A stretch of 36,691 nucleotides of DNA from JABDPF01 sp036351575 (GTDB taxonomy: Bacteria; Pseudomonadota; Gammaproteobacteria; Xanthomonadales; SZUA-36): positions 1 through 36,691 of the forward strand of contig JAZBPJ010000082.1 in the NCBI GenBank assembly GCA_036351575.1, read 5' to 3'. A program made the position numbers and the translations under genes. Below, piece by piece: positions 24,479 through 36,248 of this stretch (positions are counted from its first letter, which is position 1; each line of letters opens with the position of its first letter). The notes beneath the pieces are model-generated. The model ran no database searches, was not told where the DNA came from, and worked only from the letters and a program-made list of their open reading frames with translations.

Positions 24479-24485
24479 ACTCGCT

Positions 24486-24576
24486 GGTCCTCTTCTTTCA
24501 GGGGTTTATGAGGACAGGACGTCCTCATCAAAGCGACACACGGACGTGCTTGAGCGCCCCCTGAAAGAAGGGGGCC
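24486..24576 (+). repeat. Dispersed structured repeat, copy R2 (short type)
   Basis: The outer stem pairs 24493-24504 with 24558-24569 perfectly (TTCTTTCAGGGG with CCCCTGAAAGAA) and extends seven more pairs outward if two G-T wobbles are allowed. Inside is ATGAGGAC-AGGAC-GTCCTCAT (24508-24528), then CACGGACGTGC and GAGCG. The core from TATGAGGACAGGA to GAGCG matches R3 (36125-36223) closely. It lies between convergent FAH and proS genes. Confidence 0.82.
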
Positions 24577-24624
24577 CGCGTGGTCGCCAATTGGATAGAC
24601 GTTTTGTGGCGGCTCCTGAGCTCT

Positions 24625-26340
24625 TTACCCGAGCTTTTCCAGGATCGCTTCGACCGCGCCTTCCAGCGGAATCGTTCCGTTTTCCGAATCCGTCCGCTTG
24701 CGATACTCGAGCACGCCCTCGTCCAGCCCGCGCTCACCGATGACCACGCGGTGCGGTATGCCGATCAGTTCCATGTCGTTGAACATCACGCCCGGGCGAA
24801 TGTTGCGGTCGTCCAGCAGTACTTCCACGCCGGCTTCCATCAGTTCCCGGTAGAGGTCTTCAGCCGCCTCGCGCACGCGGTGGGATTTGCGGGCATTCAT
24901 CGGCAGGATGGCGACCTGGAACGGCGCCAGCGGTTCCGGCCAGCAGATACCGTTTTCGTCGTGATTCTGCTCGATGGCCGCGGCCACGATGCGCGAGACG
25001 CCGATGCCGTAACAGCCCATCGGCATCAGGTGCGACTTGCCGTCCTCGCCCAGAACCACGGCGTTCATGGACTTCGAATACTTGGTGCCGAGCTGGAAGA
25101 TATGGCCGACCTCGACACCGCGAGCGAGCCGGATCTCGCCCTTGCCGTCGGGGCTGGGGTCGCCTTCGACCACGTTGCGCAGGTCCGCGACCTGCGGCAG
25201 CGGCACGTCGCGCTCCCAGTTGATGCCGAAATAGTGCTTGTCCTCCACGTTGGCTCCCGCGCTGAAGTCCGACATCTGCGCGACCGTGCGGTCGACGATG
25301 CAGGGGACGGGGCAGCCGACCGGACCCAGGGAACCCGGCCCCGCGCCCATGACCTCGCGGATTTCGGCGTCCTCGGCGAAGCGCAGCGGCGTGGCGACCT
25401 CGGGTAGTTTCGCCGCCTTGAACTCATTCAGCACGTGGTCGCCGCGGACCAGCAGCGCCACGAACCCGGCCTCGACTTCGTCGGATGCCTCGACCACCAG
25501 GGTCTTCACCGTTTTTTCGATTGGCATGCCGAACTGCTCGACCAACTCGTCGATGGTGTGCGCCTCGGGGGTATCCACCATCTTCAGTTCGGCTGCCGGA
25601 GCGGCGCGCTCACCGGCGGGCGCGACGGCCTCGGCCAGTTCCACGTTGGCGGCAAAATCGGATTCCGTCGAAAACGCGATCTGGTCTTCGCCGGATTCAG
25701 CAAGCACGTGGAACTCGTGCGACTGGCTGCCGCCGATGGCGCCCGAATCCGCTCGCACGGCCCGGAACCTGAGCCCGGCGCGCTCGAAGATGCGCGTGTA
25801 GACCTCGTACATCTCCCAGTAGGTCTCGTCGAGGCTGGCCTCGTCGATATGGAAGGAATATCCGTCCTTCATCAGGAACTCGCGCGAGCGCATCACGCCG
25901 AAGCGCGGCCGGATCTCGTCACGGAACTTGGTCTGGATCTGGTAAAAGGTGACCGGCAGCTGCTTGTAGCTGCGCAGCTCGTTGCGCGCCAGGTCGGTGA
26001 TGACTTCCTCGTGCGTGGGGCCGAACACGTAGTCGCGGCCGGCGCGGTCATGGATTTTCAGCAACTGGTCGCCGAAGTCGTCCCAGCGGCCGGTTTCCTG
26101 CCAGAGTTCCGCCGGCTGGACCGCCGGCATCAGGACCTCGAGGTAACCGGCGCGGTCCATTTCCTCGCGCACGATGTTTTCGACTTTTCGCAGCACGCGC
26201 CAGCCCAGCGGTGACCAGGTATAGATGCCGGCCGTGAGCTTGCGGATCATGCCGCTGCGCAGCATGAGCCGATGACTGGCGATTTCGGCGTCGGCCGGTG
26301 TTTCCCGCGTGGTGACGAGGTGGAATTGGCTGGTTTTCAT
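24625..26340 (-). CDS. proS: Prolyl-tRNA synthetase, bacterial type
   Basis: The 571-residue class II synthetase (E. coli 572) has the bacterial-type arrangement: a catalytic core with TAGIYTWSPLGWRVLRK and FGPTHEEVITDL (motif 2 region), an inserted editing domain (about residues 240-380) that clears mis-charged Ala/Cys-tRNA, and a C-terminal anticodon-binding domain ending EAILEKLG. It lies 68 bp after the DUF4124 gene on the same strand. Confidence 0.97.
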   Translation of the reverse strand: MKTSQFHLVTTRETPADAEIASHRLMLRSGMIRKLTAGIYTWSPLGWRVLRKVENIVREEMDRAGYLEVLMPAVQPAELWQETGRWDDFGDQLLKIHDRAGRDYVFGPTHEEVITDLARNELRSYKQLPVTFYQIQTKFRDEIRPRFGVMRSREFLMKDGYSFHIDEASLDETYWEMYEVYTRIFERAGLRFRAVRADSGAIGGSQSHEFHVLAESGEDQIAFSTESDFAANVELAEAVAPAGERAAPAAELKMVDTPEAHTIDELVEQFGMPIEKTVKTLVVEASDEVEAGFVALLVRGDHVLNEFKAAKLPEVATPLRFAEDAEIREVMGAGPGSLGPVGCPVPCIVDRTVAQMSDFSAGANVEDKHYFGINWERDVPLPQVADLRNVVEGDPSPDGKGEIRLARGVEVGHIFQLGTKYSKSMNAVVLGEDGKSHLMPMGCYGIGVSRIVAAAIEQNHDENGICWPEPLAPFQVAILPMNARKSHRVREAAEDLYRELMEAGVEVLLDDRNIRPGVMFNDMELIGIPHRVVIGERGLDEGVLEYRKRTDSENGTIPLEGAVEAILEKLG

Positions 26341-26408
26341 TCGCGGTCCTGTTCAGGCCCCTCGGGCCCCGAGAAAATCAAAGCACGAATTTTACCCTTA
26401 GCGGCCGC

Positions 26409-26870
26409 TCAATTGCAGTTTTTGGACAGGTATTCCCGCGATTCTTCGATCAGGGTGACGCGCTGGGTATCGTCCATGCGCACCTCGTTGCCGTCCTCGT
26501 CGCGGTAGTAGACCCGCCGTGCGGGCAGCATCTGCTCGAGGCGTTTGCGGTGACGTTCGCAACGGGCGAGGGTTTCCGATTTTGCATCCTGCTGTTTTTG
26601 CGCGGCCTCCTCGATGGCGCGCCGTTCGGCCGCGGCCGCGGACTGGCGTGCCTCCGGGGCGGCACTCGCCGCATCCGCCGCGGGCTGTTCCCCGTAAGGC
26701 GGTGCGGGATCGGTTTGCACGGTTTCGGTTTCGGTGTTGGCGGGTGGAACCTCGGCAAAGTAACGCACGCCGTTTTCGTCGGTCCAGACGTGAATTTCAC
26801 GTTCGGCGAAGGCGTCCGGGATCAATCCGGCGGCAAGGACGATACAGAGCATGCTCATCCTTCGGTGCAT
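26409..26870 (-). CDS. DUF4124 exported protein
   Basis: The 153-residue periplasmic protein begins with a short signal peptide (MHRRMSMLCIVLAAG, cleavage after DAFA). It has the DUF4124 motif IHVWTDENGVRYFAEVPP, an Ala/Glu-rich coiled-coil stretch (residues about 70-105) and a C-terminal RRVYYRDEDGNEVRMDD segment. ATG 26870 keeps the two arginines before the hydrophobic core; an ATG four codons plus two further on (MLCI) has AAGG at better spacing and is an alternative. The function is unknown. It is divergent from pssA. Confidence 0.85.
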   Translation of the reverse strand: MHRRMSMLCIVLAAGLIPDAFAEREIHVWTDENGVRYFAEVPPANTETETVQTDPAPPYGEQPAADAASAAPEARQSAAAAERRAIEEAAQKQQDAKSETLARCERHRKRLEQMLPARRVYYRDEDGNEVRMDDTQRVTLIEESREYLSKNCN

Positions 26871-27016
26871 CGTTTCAGTGGTCGACGTTTTCAATTTCGA
26901 ACTCCGGCATGAGCCTGCGGACAGTTTAACCCAGCGCCGCTTCGGTGGCATGTGCGCGTGCGGACCGAAACCGTGCATTGATGGTATGATTTTTCACCGG
27001 CTAGCGAGAGAAATGG

Positions 27017-27790
27017 ATGGAACCCAACGATAAAAAAGTGTCCCGGGGCGTATTTCTGCTGCCCAATGCGCTGACCACTGCGGCGATGTTCGCGGGGTTC
27101 TATTCGATTATCGCGGGTATCAACGGCCATTTCGTGGCGGCGGCCGTGGCGGTGGTGATCGCCGGGGTGCTGGACGGCCTCGATGGCCGCCTGGCCCGCC
27201 TGACCAATACGCAGAGTGAATTCGGCGTACAGTACGACAGCCTTTCCGACCTGATCTCTTTCGGCCTGGCGCCGGCGCTGCTGGCTTTCAACTGGTCCCT
27301 GTCGACGCTTCGTGAGGTCAGCCCGATGGCCGGCAAGCTGGGCTGGCTTGCAGCGTTCATTTTTGCCGCCTGCGCCGCATTGCGCCTGGCGCGTTTCAAC
27401 ACGCAGGCGGAATCGACTGACCGCACCTGGTTCCAGGGACTTGCGTCGCCCGCTGCCGCGGGAACGCTGGTCTCCATTATCTGGTTCCTGGTTGACCAGG
27501 GCTTCAGCGGCGAGAGCGTGCGCTGGCTGATGCTGCCGCTGACCATCGTGCTGGGCCTGCTGATGTTTTCGCGGTTCCGTTATTTCAGCGGCAAGTCCTG
27601 GCCGACGGGCGACCGCATTCCAATCTATTTCCTGTTCCTGTTCATGCTCGTCCTGGTTCTGCTGGCGATCGATCCGCCGACGGTCCTGATGGTGTCCGGC
27701 GTGTCCTACGTGCTCTCGGGCCTGGTCATCACCCTGGTCGGCCGGGCGCAGTGGAAAAAGCGGCGCAGCCGCCGGAAAGAAAAGCAATGA
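27017..27790 (+). CDS. pssA: CDP-diacylglycerol-serine O-phosphatidyltransferase
   Basis: The 257-residue membrane enzyme makes phosphatidylserine, the precursor of phosphatidylethanolamine. It carries the CDP-alcohol phosphatidyltransferase signature DGLDGRLARLTNTQSEFGVQYDSLSD (given in parts: DGLDGRLAR, then G and two Asp at the required spacing) and about seven hydrophobic helices. This integral-membrane type I form differs from the E. coli enzyme, which is of the phospholipase D family. Its stop overlaps the next gene by ATGA. Confidence 0.92.
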   Translation: MEPNDKKVSRGVFLLPNALTTAAMFAGFYSIIAGINGHFVAAAVAVVIAGVLDGLDGRLARLTNTQSEFGVQYDSLSDLISFGLAPALLAFNWSLSTLREVSPMAGKLGWLAAFIFAACAALRLARFNTQAESTDRTWFQGLASPAAAGTLVSIIWFLVDQGFSGESVRWLMLPLTIVLGLLMFSRFRYFSGKSWPTGDRIPIYFLFLFMLVLVLLAIDPPTVLMVSGVSYVLSGLVITLVGRAQWKKRRSRRKEKQ

Positions 27791-28224
27791 TCGAGGCGCG
27801 CCGGCGGGCTTACCTGGAGGCGATGGGTTTTGACGTCTGGGTGCAAAAGCCACCGCCACCGATCGAAAACCGGCTCGTCGTGGGTCCCGGCCGTGGCAAT
27901 ACCTTGCTGATCTGCGCGACCCCCGAACTGAGCGCCTCGAAACTGGCTGCGGACATTGCCCGCGCCGTCGGTGGCGAACCGGCCTGGGCCTGGCCGGATC
28001 CGGAAGGGCGGCCCGCAAGCCCCGACCTGGAGCAAGCCGTGCGCGACGGCCTGTTTACCCGCGTGCTGGTGTTCGGTGAAAAGACCCGGAAGCGCCTGAT
28101 GGGCGCTCAAGAAGACGAGGTCGTGGCCTCGTCGACGGTTCGCAGCGCAGCCGACCTGGAAGAACTTGCCGTGCGCGGTGAGGCGAAGCGACGGCTCTGG
28201 CAGCTGATCTGCGACCCGGCATGA
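27787..28224 (+). CDS. holD: Probable DNA polymerase III psi subunit (HolD), divergent
   Basis: The 145-residue protein starts MIEARRRAYLEAMGFDVWVQ, as HolD does with its short helix binding chi, and ends VRSAADLEELAVRGEAKRRLWQLIC, which parallels the E. coli C-terminus (DLRANPTARAALWQQIC). The size (E. coli 137) and the position directly before rimI, overlapped by ATGA, are the same as in E. coli. Psi links chi to the clamp loader. The middle is poorly conserved, so the name rests on the ends and the context. The chi gene holC is at 31426-31851. Confidence 0.75.
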   Translation: MIEARRRAYLEAMGFDVWVQKPPPPIENRLVVGPGRGNTLLICATPELSASKLAADIARAVGGEPAWAWPDPEGRPASPDLEQAVRDGLFTRVLVFGEKTRKRLMGAQEDEVVASSTVRSAADLEELAVRGEAKRRLWQLICDPA

Positions 28225-28681
28225 GCGCGGCGAGCGAGCAGCGCCACTGCCTGATCCGCCCCCTGTCCGAGCGCGATGTCGACCGCGTGATTGAAATCGA
28301 ACTGCAGGCCTACCCGCACCCGTGGACGCGGGGCATCTTCCTGGACTGCATGAAAGCGGGTTACGAGTTCTGGGGCTTGCAACTGGACACCGGTCTCGAG
28401 GGGTACTGCGTGATGAATCACGCCGTCGGCGAAAGCCACCTGCTCAACCTCTGCCTTGCACCGCGATGCCAGGGCAGGGGGCTGGGCGGCATCCTGCTGG
28501 AACACTGTTTTCGCGTGGCGGTTGCCGCGGGCTGCGACAGCATGTTCCTCGAGGTCAGGCCGAGCAACGTCGCCGCGATCGGGCTCTATCGTCGTAACGG
28601 TTTTCGGCTGGTCGGCCGCCGGCCCGCTTATTACAGCGATGGCGAAGGCCGCGAGGATGCCCTCATCATGCGCCGGGATCT

Positions 28682-28685
<4 letters not shown>
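28221..28685 (+). CDS. rimI: Ribosomal protein S18-alanine N-acetyltransferase
   Basis: The 154-residue GNAT enzyme acetylates the N-terminus of S18. It shows the RimI opening IRPLSERDVDRVIEIELQAYPHPWT, the acetyl-CoA loop PRCQGRGLGGILL and the C-terminal EVRPSNVAAIGLYRRNGF with GRRPAYY, where the catalytic Glu/Tyr of RimI lie. It is the third gene of pssA-holD-rimI, with ATGA overlap. The stop shares the tetranucleotide CTAG with the stop of valS on the other strand. Confidence 0.93.
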
Positions 28686-31425
<2,740 letters not shown>

Positions 31426-31429
<4 letters not shown>

Positions 31430-31851
31430 GTCATCTGGTGGGTTTCGGGGCTCAGTCCCCGGTCCCGGTAGGTCTTGAACTTCTCGCGTGACGCGGTGCG
31501 CTGACCGCTGTCCGCCGGAACGATCTCCAGCAGGCGGCGAAAACGCTCCGGGTCGGGCACGGCCTCCGTACACAGGTTGATCACGAGGTCCCGGTCTTCC
31601 GGTATGCCTGTGGCGCGCGCCGCGATACACACGGGCGCGTCGTTTTGTTCCAGCCCGTGCGGCAGAAAGCGGCCCTGTGGTGCGTCCCACATCTGCTGGT
31701 CGAGCGCGCGGGCCTCGTCTTCTCCCTCGGTGCGCACGAAGACGCGGTGTCCCTGTTCCCAGGCCATCATCGCCAGCCTGCAGATCAGTTCACCCGGCGA
31801 CTGGGTCGGCCGGGCGAGCACGTAAAAATCAACCTGGCAGTGATCAGCCAT
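31426..31851 (-). CDS. holC: DNA polymerase III chi subunit
   Basis: The 141-residue protein starts MADHCQVDFYVLARPTQSP and has the chi pattern FLPHGLEQNDAPVCIA and LVINLCTEAVPDPERF (compare E. coli chi FLPHNLAGEG and LINLSP). Chi binds psi and single-strand-binding protein. The start ATG 31851 lies inside the end of pepA (8-bp overlap), and the end overlaps valS by 4 bp, so the three genes are one transcript. Confidence 0.94.
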
Positions 31852-33328
31852 CGCCCGCCTGGTCGATGAGGAACTGCGCCAGCAGCCCGGCGGGCCGCCC
31901 GGTGGCTCCATCGTTGCCGCCCCATTTCCAGGCAGAGCCGGCGACGTCGATGTGCGCCCAGCGCAGGTCTTCTGCGAAACGCGCCAGGAAACACCCCGCG
32001 GTCAGCACGCCCGCCGGCATGCCGCCGATGTTTTTCATGTCCGCGAAGGGCGTGTCGAGCTGGGACTGGTACTCTTCCCAGATCGGAAGGCGCCAGGCGC
32101 GGTCGGCCACGGTGTCGCCGGCGCGCAGCAGGGCGTCGGCAAGCTCGTCGTCGTTGCTCATCAGGCCGCTGGCGTGGTGGCCGAGCGCCACCACGCAGGC
32201 GCCGGTCAGGGTCGCCACGTCGATCACGAACTCGGGTTTGAACCGCTCGCAGTACGTGATCGCATCGCACAGCACCAGCCGGCCTTCGGCGTCGGTATTC
32301 AGCACCTCGATGGTCTTGCCCGACATGCTGGTCAGTACGTCACCCGGGCGGTAGGCATCGCCGTCCGGCATGTTTTCGACGGCGGCCACGACGCAGATCA
32401 CGTTGATCGGAAGCTGCAGCTGCGCGCAGGTCACGAAAGCGCCGATCACCCCGGCCGCGCCGCACATGTCGTACTTCATCTGCATCATGTTCTCGCCGCT
32501 CTTGAGCGAGAGCCCGCCGGAATCAAAGGTGATGCCCTTGCCGACCAGCGCGATCGGCGCGCGGTCTTCTGCGGCGCCTTCGTAACGGAGCACGATCAGC
32601 TTGGCGTCGTTCGCGCTGCCGCGCGAGACACCGAGCAGCGCGTCCATGCCCAGTTCGGCCATGGTGCTCTCCTCGAGCACGTCGAGTTCAACGTTGTCGT
32701 AAGCGCGCTTGATCTTTTCAGCCTCGTGGGCGAGGTAGGTCGGCGTGCAGATGTTGGGCGGCAGGTCGCTGAGCATTTTTGCTTTTTCGAACCCGGCCGC
32801 GAAAGCCGCACCTTCGTCGAGCGCCGGCTGCAGCTCCGGTCCGGCCCTGAAAGTGGCCGATTCCAGCGGTGCCGGCGAGTCGTCCTTGAGTTGCTTGGTG
32901 ACGGTGTACAGGTAGTTGCCGCCGTGCACGGCCATGGCGGCCTGGCGCAGCGCTTCGTGCCGGCTGGCGTCCTCGATGTCCACCTCGTGCAGGCAGACCA
33001 GGCAATGCCGCAGAGGTGCGTCCCGGAGCACCTTGCCGGCTGCGAGGCAGGCGCGGTGAAAGCGCGCCGTCGTCAGTTTTTCCTGTTTGCCCATGCCGAC
33101 GACCAGCAAACGGTCGGCCGCGACCCCGCTGAAGTGGTGCAGCAATGTGGTTTTGCCCACCTTTGCGGGAATGTCGCCGTTTTTAAGCATGGCGCCCAGC
33201 CGGCCCCCGGAAGCCTCGTCGACGGCCGCTGCGCTGTCTTTACCGATGCCGTCTTCAAAAACCGGTATGACCAGGCATTCCGTGGCCGTGTCGCATACCG
33301 AAGCCGTGTTGTCCAAATGCAATTTCAT
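31844..33328 (-). CDS. pepA: Leucyl aminopeptidase (PepA)
   Basis: The 494-residue M17 peptidase uses two zinc ions. The family signature NTDAEGRLVLCDAITY is present, with GKGITFDSGGLSLK carrying Lys and Asp ligands and MPDGDAYRPGDVL before the active site. It removes N-terminal residues; in E. coli PepA also acts as a DNA-binding partner in cer/XerCD recombination. AAGGGA lies 8 nt before the ATG. It is divergent from lptF across 127 bp. Confidence 0.97.
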   Translation of the reverse strand: MKLHLDNTASVCDTATECLVIPVFEDGIGKDSAAAVDEASGGRLGAMLKNGDIPAKVGKTTLLHHFSGVAADRLLVVGMGKQEKLTTARFHRACLAAGKVLRDAPLRHCLVCLHEVDIEDASRHEALRQAAMAVHGGNYLYTVTKQLKDDSPAPLESATFRAGPELQPALDEGAAFAAGFEKAKMLSDLPPNICTPTYLAHEAEKIKRAYDNVELDVLEESTMAELGMDALLGVSRGSANDAKLIVLRYEGAAEDRAPIALVGKGITFDSGGLSLKSGENMMQMKYDMCGAAGVIGAFVTCAQLQLPINVICVVAAVENMPDGDAYRPGDVLTSMSGKTIEVLNTDAEGRLVLCDAITYCERFKPEFVIDVATLTGACVVALGHHASGLMSNDDELADALLRAGDTVADRAWRLPIWEEYQSQLDTPFADMKNIGGMPAGVLTAGCFLARFAEDLRWAHIDVAGSAWKWGGNDGATGRPAGLLAQFLIDQAGDG

Positions 33329-33455
33329 CTGTTATTCCCTTGTTCTGATAGTGTGCCTGCCCCGGGATGATTCCGGGGTTTGAACGCAAGCGGGTCATTC
33401 TACAAGAAAACGCTGGTAAACTGGGCGCCTTGCCGAAGGGTGCGTTGGGCGAAAG

Positions 33456-34532
33456 TTGATTATCCTGCAGAAATACATCCTGCGAGAGTGGTTCCAGACA
33501 CTCCTGGCGGTAACGGTCGTGCTGCTGATCGTGATGGTCGGTATTTCGCTTGGCGAACTGCTCAATGACATCGCCGGCGGCCGCGTACCGTCGTCTTTGC
33601 TCTGGGTTCTGATCGCACTCAAAATGCCGCAGGTGATCGTGACCGTCCTGCCGCTGTCGGTTTTTATCGCGGTCATCTGGGGGCTGGGCCGGTTTTACCG
33701 CGACCAGGAAATGTCCGTGATGCGTTCCAGCGGCTTTCACTGGAAAATGATGCTGCGGCCCCTGTTCAGCCTGCTGCTCCCCGTTTCCGCGATCTTGCTT
33801 CTGCTGGCTCTTTACGTGACCCCGGCGGCTTCCGGCACGGCACAGCAGAAACTGGAGGACGCCTTTCGCAACGCGGCCGAGTGGGGCCTGCAAACCGGCC
33901 AGTTTCATGTTCTCCAGGGCGGCGACCTGGTGCTTTACGTGGCCGAGGTGGGTGCGGACGGCCGAACCCTGAGTCAGGTGTTCATCCAGCAGCGCAACGG
34001 CGATCGGGAGCAGGTTTGGATCGCCGACACCGGTTACTACTGGCTCGACCGCGAAAAGGGCCAGCGTTTCCTGTCGCTTGAAAACGGGCAGATCACCGAG
34101 GGCGGCGCGAACAGCCTGGATTTCGGCGTGATGAGTTTCGAGCGCAATGACCTCAGGCTTCCGGAACCGGAACTGAAGCGCAAAAAGAAAGTGGATCTCT
34201 CGGTCAGAAAAAGCGCCGATATCCTCAACTCGACGGATCCGGAGGAAATCGCCGAGTTTCAGTGGCGCATCTCGCCGGCGCTGGCCGCCATTGTGCTGGG
34301 CCTGCTCGCCATTCCGCTGTCGCACTCGGCCCCGCGCGAGGGGCGCAGCGGCCGGGCCATACTGGGTATCCTGGCGTATGCCGTTTACGCCAACGTCATC
34401 TACATGGGTCGAAACTGGGTTGCCGGAGGTGAGATACCCCCGTTCCTGGGTATCTGGTGGGTCCACGCCCTGGTTCTGCTGGTTGCACTCGTGTGGCTCA
34501 ACCGCCAGGGCCGCATGGTAGGAAAGGGCTGA
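33456..34532 (+). CDS. lptF: LPS export permease LptF
   Basis: The 358-residue inner-membrane component of the LptB2FG transporter extracts lipopolysaccharide for delivery to the outer membrane. It has three N-terminal helices (residues about 8-105), a periplasmic jellyroll (about 130-255) and three C-terminal helices. The start is TTG 33456, giving MIILQKYILREWFQTLL, equivalent to E. coli MIIIRYLVRETLKSQL; the sequence has no nearby ATG. It overlaps lptG by one base. Confidence 0.94.
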   Translation: MIILQKYILREWFQTLLAVTVVLLIVMVGISLGELLNDIAGGRVPSSLLWVLIALKMPQVIVTVLPLSVFIAVIWGLGRFYRDQEMSVMRSSGFHWKMMLRPLFSLLLPVSAILLLLALYVTPAASGTAQQKLEDAFRNAAEWGLQTGQFHVLQGGDLVLYVAEVGADGRTLSQVFIQQRNGDREQVWIADTGYYWLDREKGQRFLSLENGQITEGGANSLDFGVMSFERNDLRLPEPELKRKKKVDLSVRKSADILNSTDPEEIAEFQWRISPALAAIVLGLLAIPLSHSAPREGRSGRAILGILAYAVYANVIYMGRNWVAGGEIPPFLGIWWVHALVLLVALVWLNRQGRMVGKG

Positions 34533-35614
34533 TGATCAAGCTGGTCGACCGGTATGTAGGACGTGCGGCCGTACTGGGCATACTGGGTGTCTGGCTCGGG
34601 CTCACTGTCCTGTTCATCGTGTTCAACCTGCTGGACGAACTGCGCGAGGCGCGGGCCGATTACGGCGTGGTCGACGCGCTCTGGTTCGTCGTGCTGACCA
34701 TCCCTCGAATGGCGTACCAGGTTTTCCCGGTTTCCGCCCTGCTTGGAGCGCTCGTCGGTGTAGGCGGGCTGGCCGCGGCCAACGAGCTGGTCGCCTTCCG
34801 TACCTCGGGCATTTCGCGCCTGCGCCTGAGCCTGGCGGCGCTCGCCGGAACCATGCTCGTAACGGTGCCGGTGATGATCATGGGTGAATGGGTCGCGCCG
34901 GCGGCCGAGCAGCAGGCCAGGGCGTTTCGGCTGAGCGAGATCGTCGGCACGGCCATTATCGGGGGCGCGCGCGGCATGTGGATGCGTGACGGCAACGACA
35001 TGGTGAATATCCAGCGCCCGATCCTCAGCGCCGATCGCGGAGAGCAGTCCATCACGTTCCAGAATGTTGTGGTTTACCGATTCGGAGACGCCGGGCTCTC
35101 GGAAATTACGCGGGCCGGAACCGCCACGCACGACGGCACCTTCTGGACCTTGAAGGATGTCAACCACGTTGCTTTTACCCCCGAAGGTATCGTTCCTTCG
35201 CATCGCGACAGCGAGGCCTGGTCGACCGAGGTGCGTCCCCAGCTGCTGGACTCGGCCGTTTCCCGGCCCCGCCTGCTCTCGATCCGCTCGCTGTGGGAGT
35301 ACATGGACTACCTCGGCGAGAACGAGCTCGATGACCGGGTTTACCGCACGGCATTCTGGGACAAGGTGCTTTTCCCGTTCACCGTGATCGCGCTGGTCAT
35401 GGCGGGCATGCCGTTTGTTTTTGCACAGGCGCGCAGCCAGACCCTGGGTTTGCGGCTCTTTATCGGCATGTCGGTCGGTGGCCTGTTCATGATCGTGAAC
35501 CGCACTTTCCTGAAGATGACCAGCGTTTACGATCTGCCGCCGGCGTTGATGATGTCCATCCCGATCCTGCTGCTGGCGATGGCCGCCGTGCTGGCGCTGA
35601 GGCGCTCGGTCTAG
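34532..35614 (+). CDS. lptG: LPS export permease LptG
   Basis: The 360-residue partner of LptF has the same six-helix plus jellyroll design. It begins MIKLVDRYVGRAAVLGILG and contains GGLAAANELVAFRTSGISRLRL, the cytoplasmic coupling-helix region (ELVAFRTSGIS) that touches LptB, and ends LALRRSV. The ATG overlaps the lptF TGA, with GGAAAGGG upstream. The stop lies in a CTAG shared with the stop of the opposing RDD gene. Confidence 0.94.
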   Translation: MIKLVDRYVGRAAVLGILGVWLGLTVLFIVFNLLDELREARADYGVVDALWFVVLTIPRMAYQVFPVSALLGALVGVGGLAAANELVAFRTSGISRLRLSLAALAGTMLVTVPVMIMGEWVAPAAEQQARAFRLSEIVGTAIIGGARGMWMRDGNDMVNIQRPILSADRGEQSITFQNVVVYRFGDAGLSEITRAGTATHDGTFWTLKDVNHVAFTPEGIVPSHRDSEAWSTEVRPQLLDSAVSRPRLLSIRSLWEYMDYLGENELDDRVYRTAFWDKVLFPFTVIALVMAGMPFVFAQARSQTLGLRLFIGMSVGGLFMIVNRTFLKMTSVYDLPPALMMSIPILLLAMAAVLALRRSV

Positions 35615-36048
35615 CGCCTGACGAGGCAGGTGCCGCTGGCGATGTCGTGCCAGGTCCGGCGCCCGGGATCGAACAGGGACCACCAGAAGCCAAGTCCCGC
35701 CGGGGCGGCCGCAAGCAGGGACACCACGAAGCGGACGAGGCACGCCGCCCAGCCCGGCTTCCCGCCTTCCGGGGTTTCGATACGAATCCGCCAGGCACGC
35801 ATTCCGACGGTCATTCCGAGGCGCCAGCACAGGGCCAGGTAGAGGAACCAGACCAGGACCAGGTAGAGCGTAAAGAACGGATCGCGGCCCGCGGTCACTG
35901 CGCCGGAACCGGCCAGCAGGGCCAGCGCGGTGGCGAGCAGCAGGATGGCGACCAGCACCAGGGCGTCGTACAGCATGGCCAGCAGGCGGCGGCCCAGGCT
36001 GCAGGGCTCAAAGTCTGTTTCGACGGTCTCGGTGGTGCTTTCAGTCAT
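35611..36048 (-). CDS. RDD-family membrane protein
   Basis: The 145-residue protein has three hydrophobic helices (about residues 25-47, 57-77 and 104-125). It carries the RDD pattern: LGRRLLAMLYDALVL at the first helix (Arg and Asp), GMTVGMRAWRIRI after the second and RRTWHDIASGTCLV near the end. RDD proteins are uncharacterised or linked to ion transport. The start is ATG 36048; the frame is open farther upstream into repeats R3/R4 but without homology to the family. Confidence 0.9.
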   Translation of the reverse strand: MTESTTETVETDFEPCSLGRRLLAMLYDALVLVAILLLATALALLAGSGAVTAGRDPFFTLYLVLVWFLYLALCWRLGMTVGMRAWRIRIETPEGGKPGWAACLVRFVVSLLAAAPAGLGFWWSLFDPGRRTWHDIASGTCLVRR

Positions 36049-36124
36049 CGGTACAAGTGGGATCAACCAGGTGAAGGCAACATTATCCACCATCAGAGAG
36101 TCACTATGACGGCGTCGCTTTTGA

Positions 36125-36223
36125 CAACCCCCGTTCCGGGGACGCTCCCTTGCGGGCACATCCCTGTGTCGCTCGGATGAGGACTTCCTGTCCTCATACG
36201 CCTCGTAAACGGAACGATCGTTG
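36125..36223 (-). repeat. Dispersed structured repeat, copy R3 (short type)
   Basis: In minus-strand reading, CGTTCCG and CGGAACG (36210-36216 and 36132-36138) form the outer stem, with CAAC/GTTG farther out. Inside is ATGAGGAC-AGGAA-GTCCTCAT (36177-36197), then CACAGGGATGTGCC and GGAGCG. The core matches R2 almost base for base while the outer arms differ but still pair. It lies head to head with R4, 25 bp away. Confidence 0.8.
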
Positions 36224-36248
36224 CCGCGACCCAGTGGGTGCATTTTCG

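Noticed and set aside
24390..24743. Open frame across the FAH end, R2 and the proS end
   Set aside because: It spans a repeat and overlaps two certain genes in other frames; no start signal.
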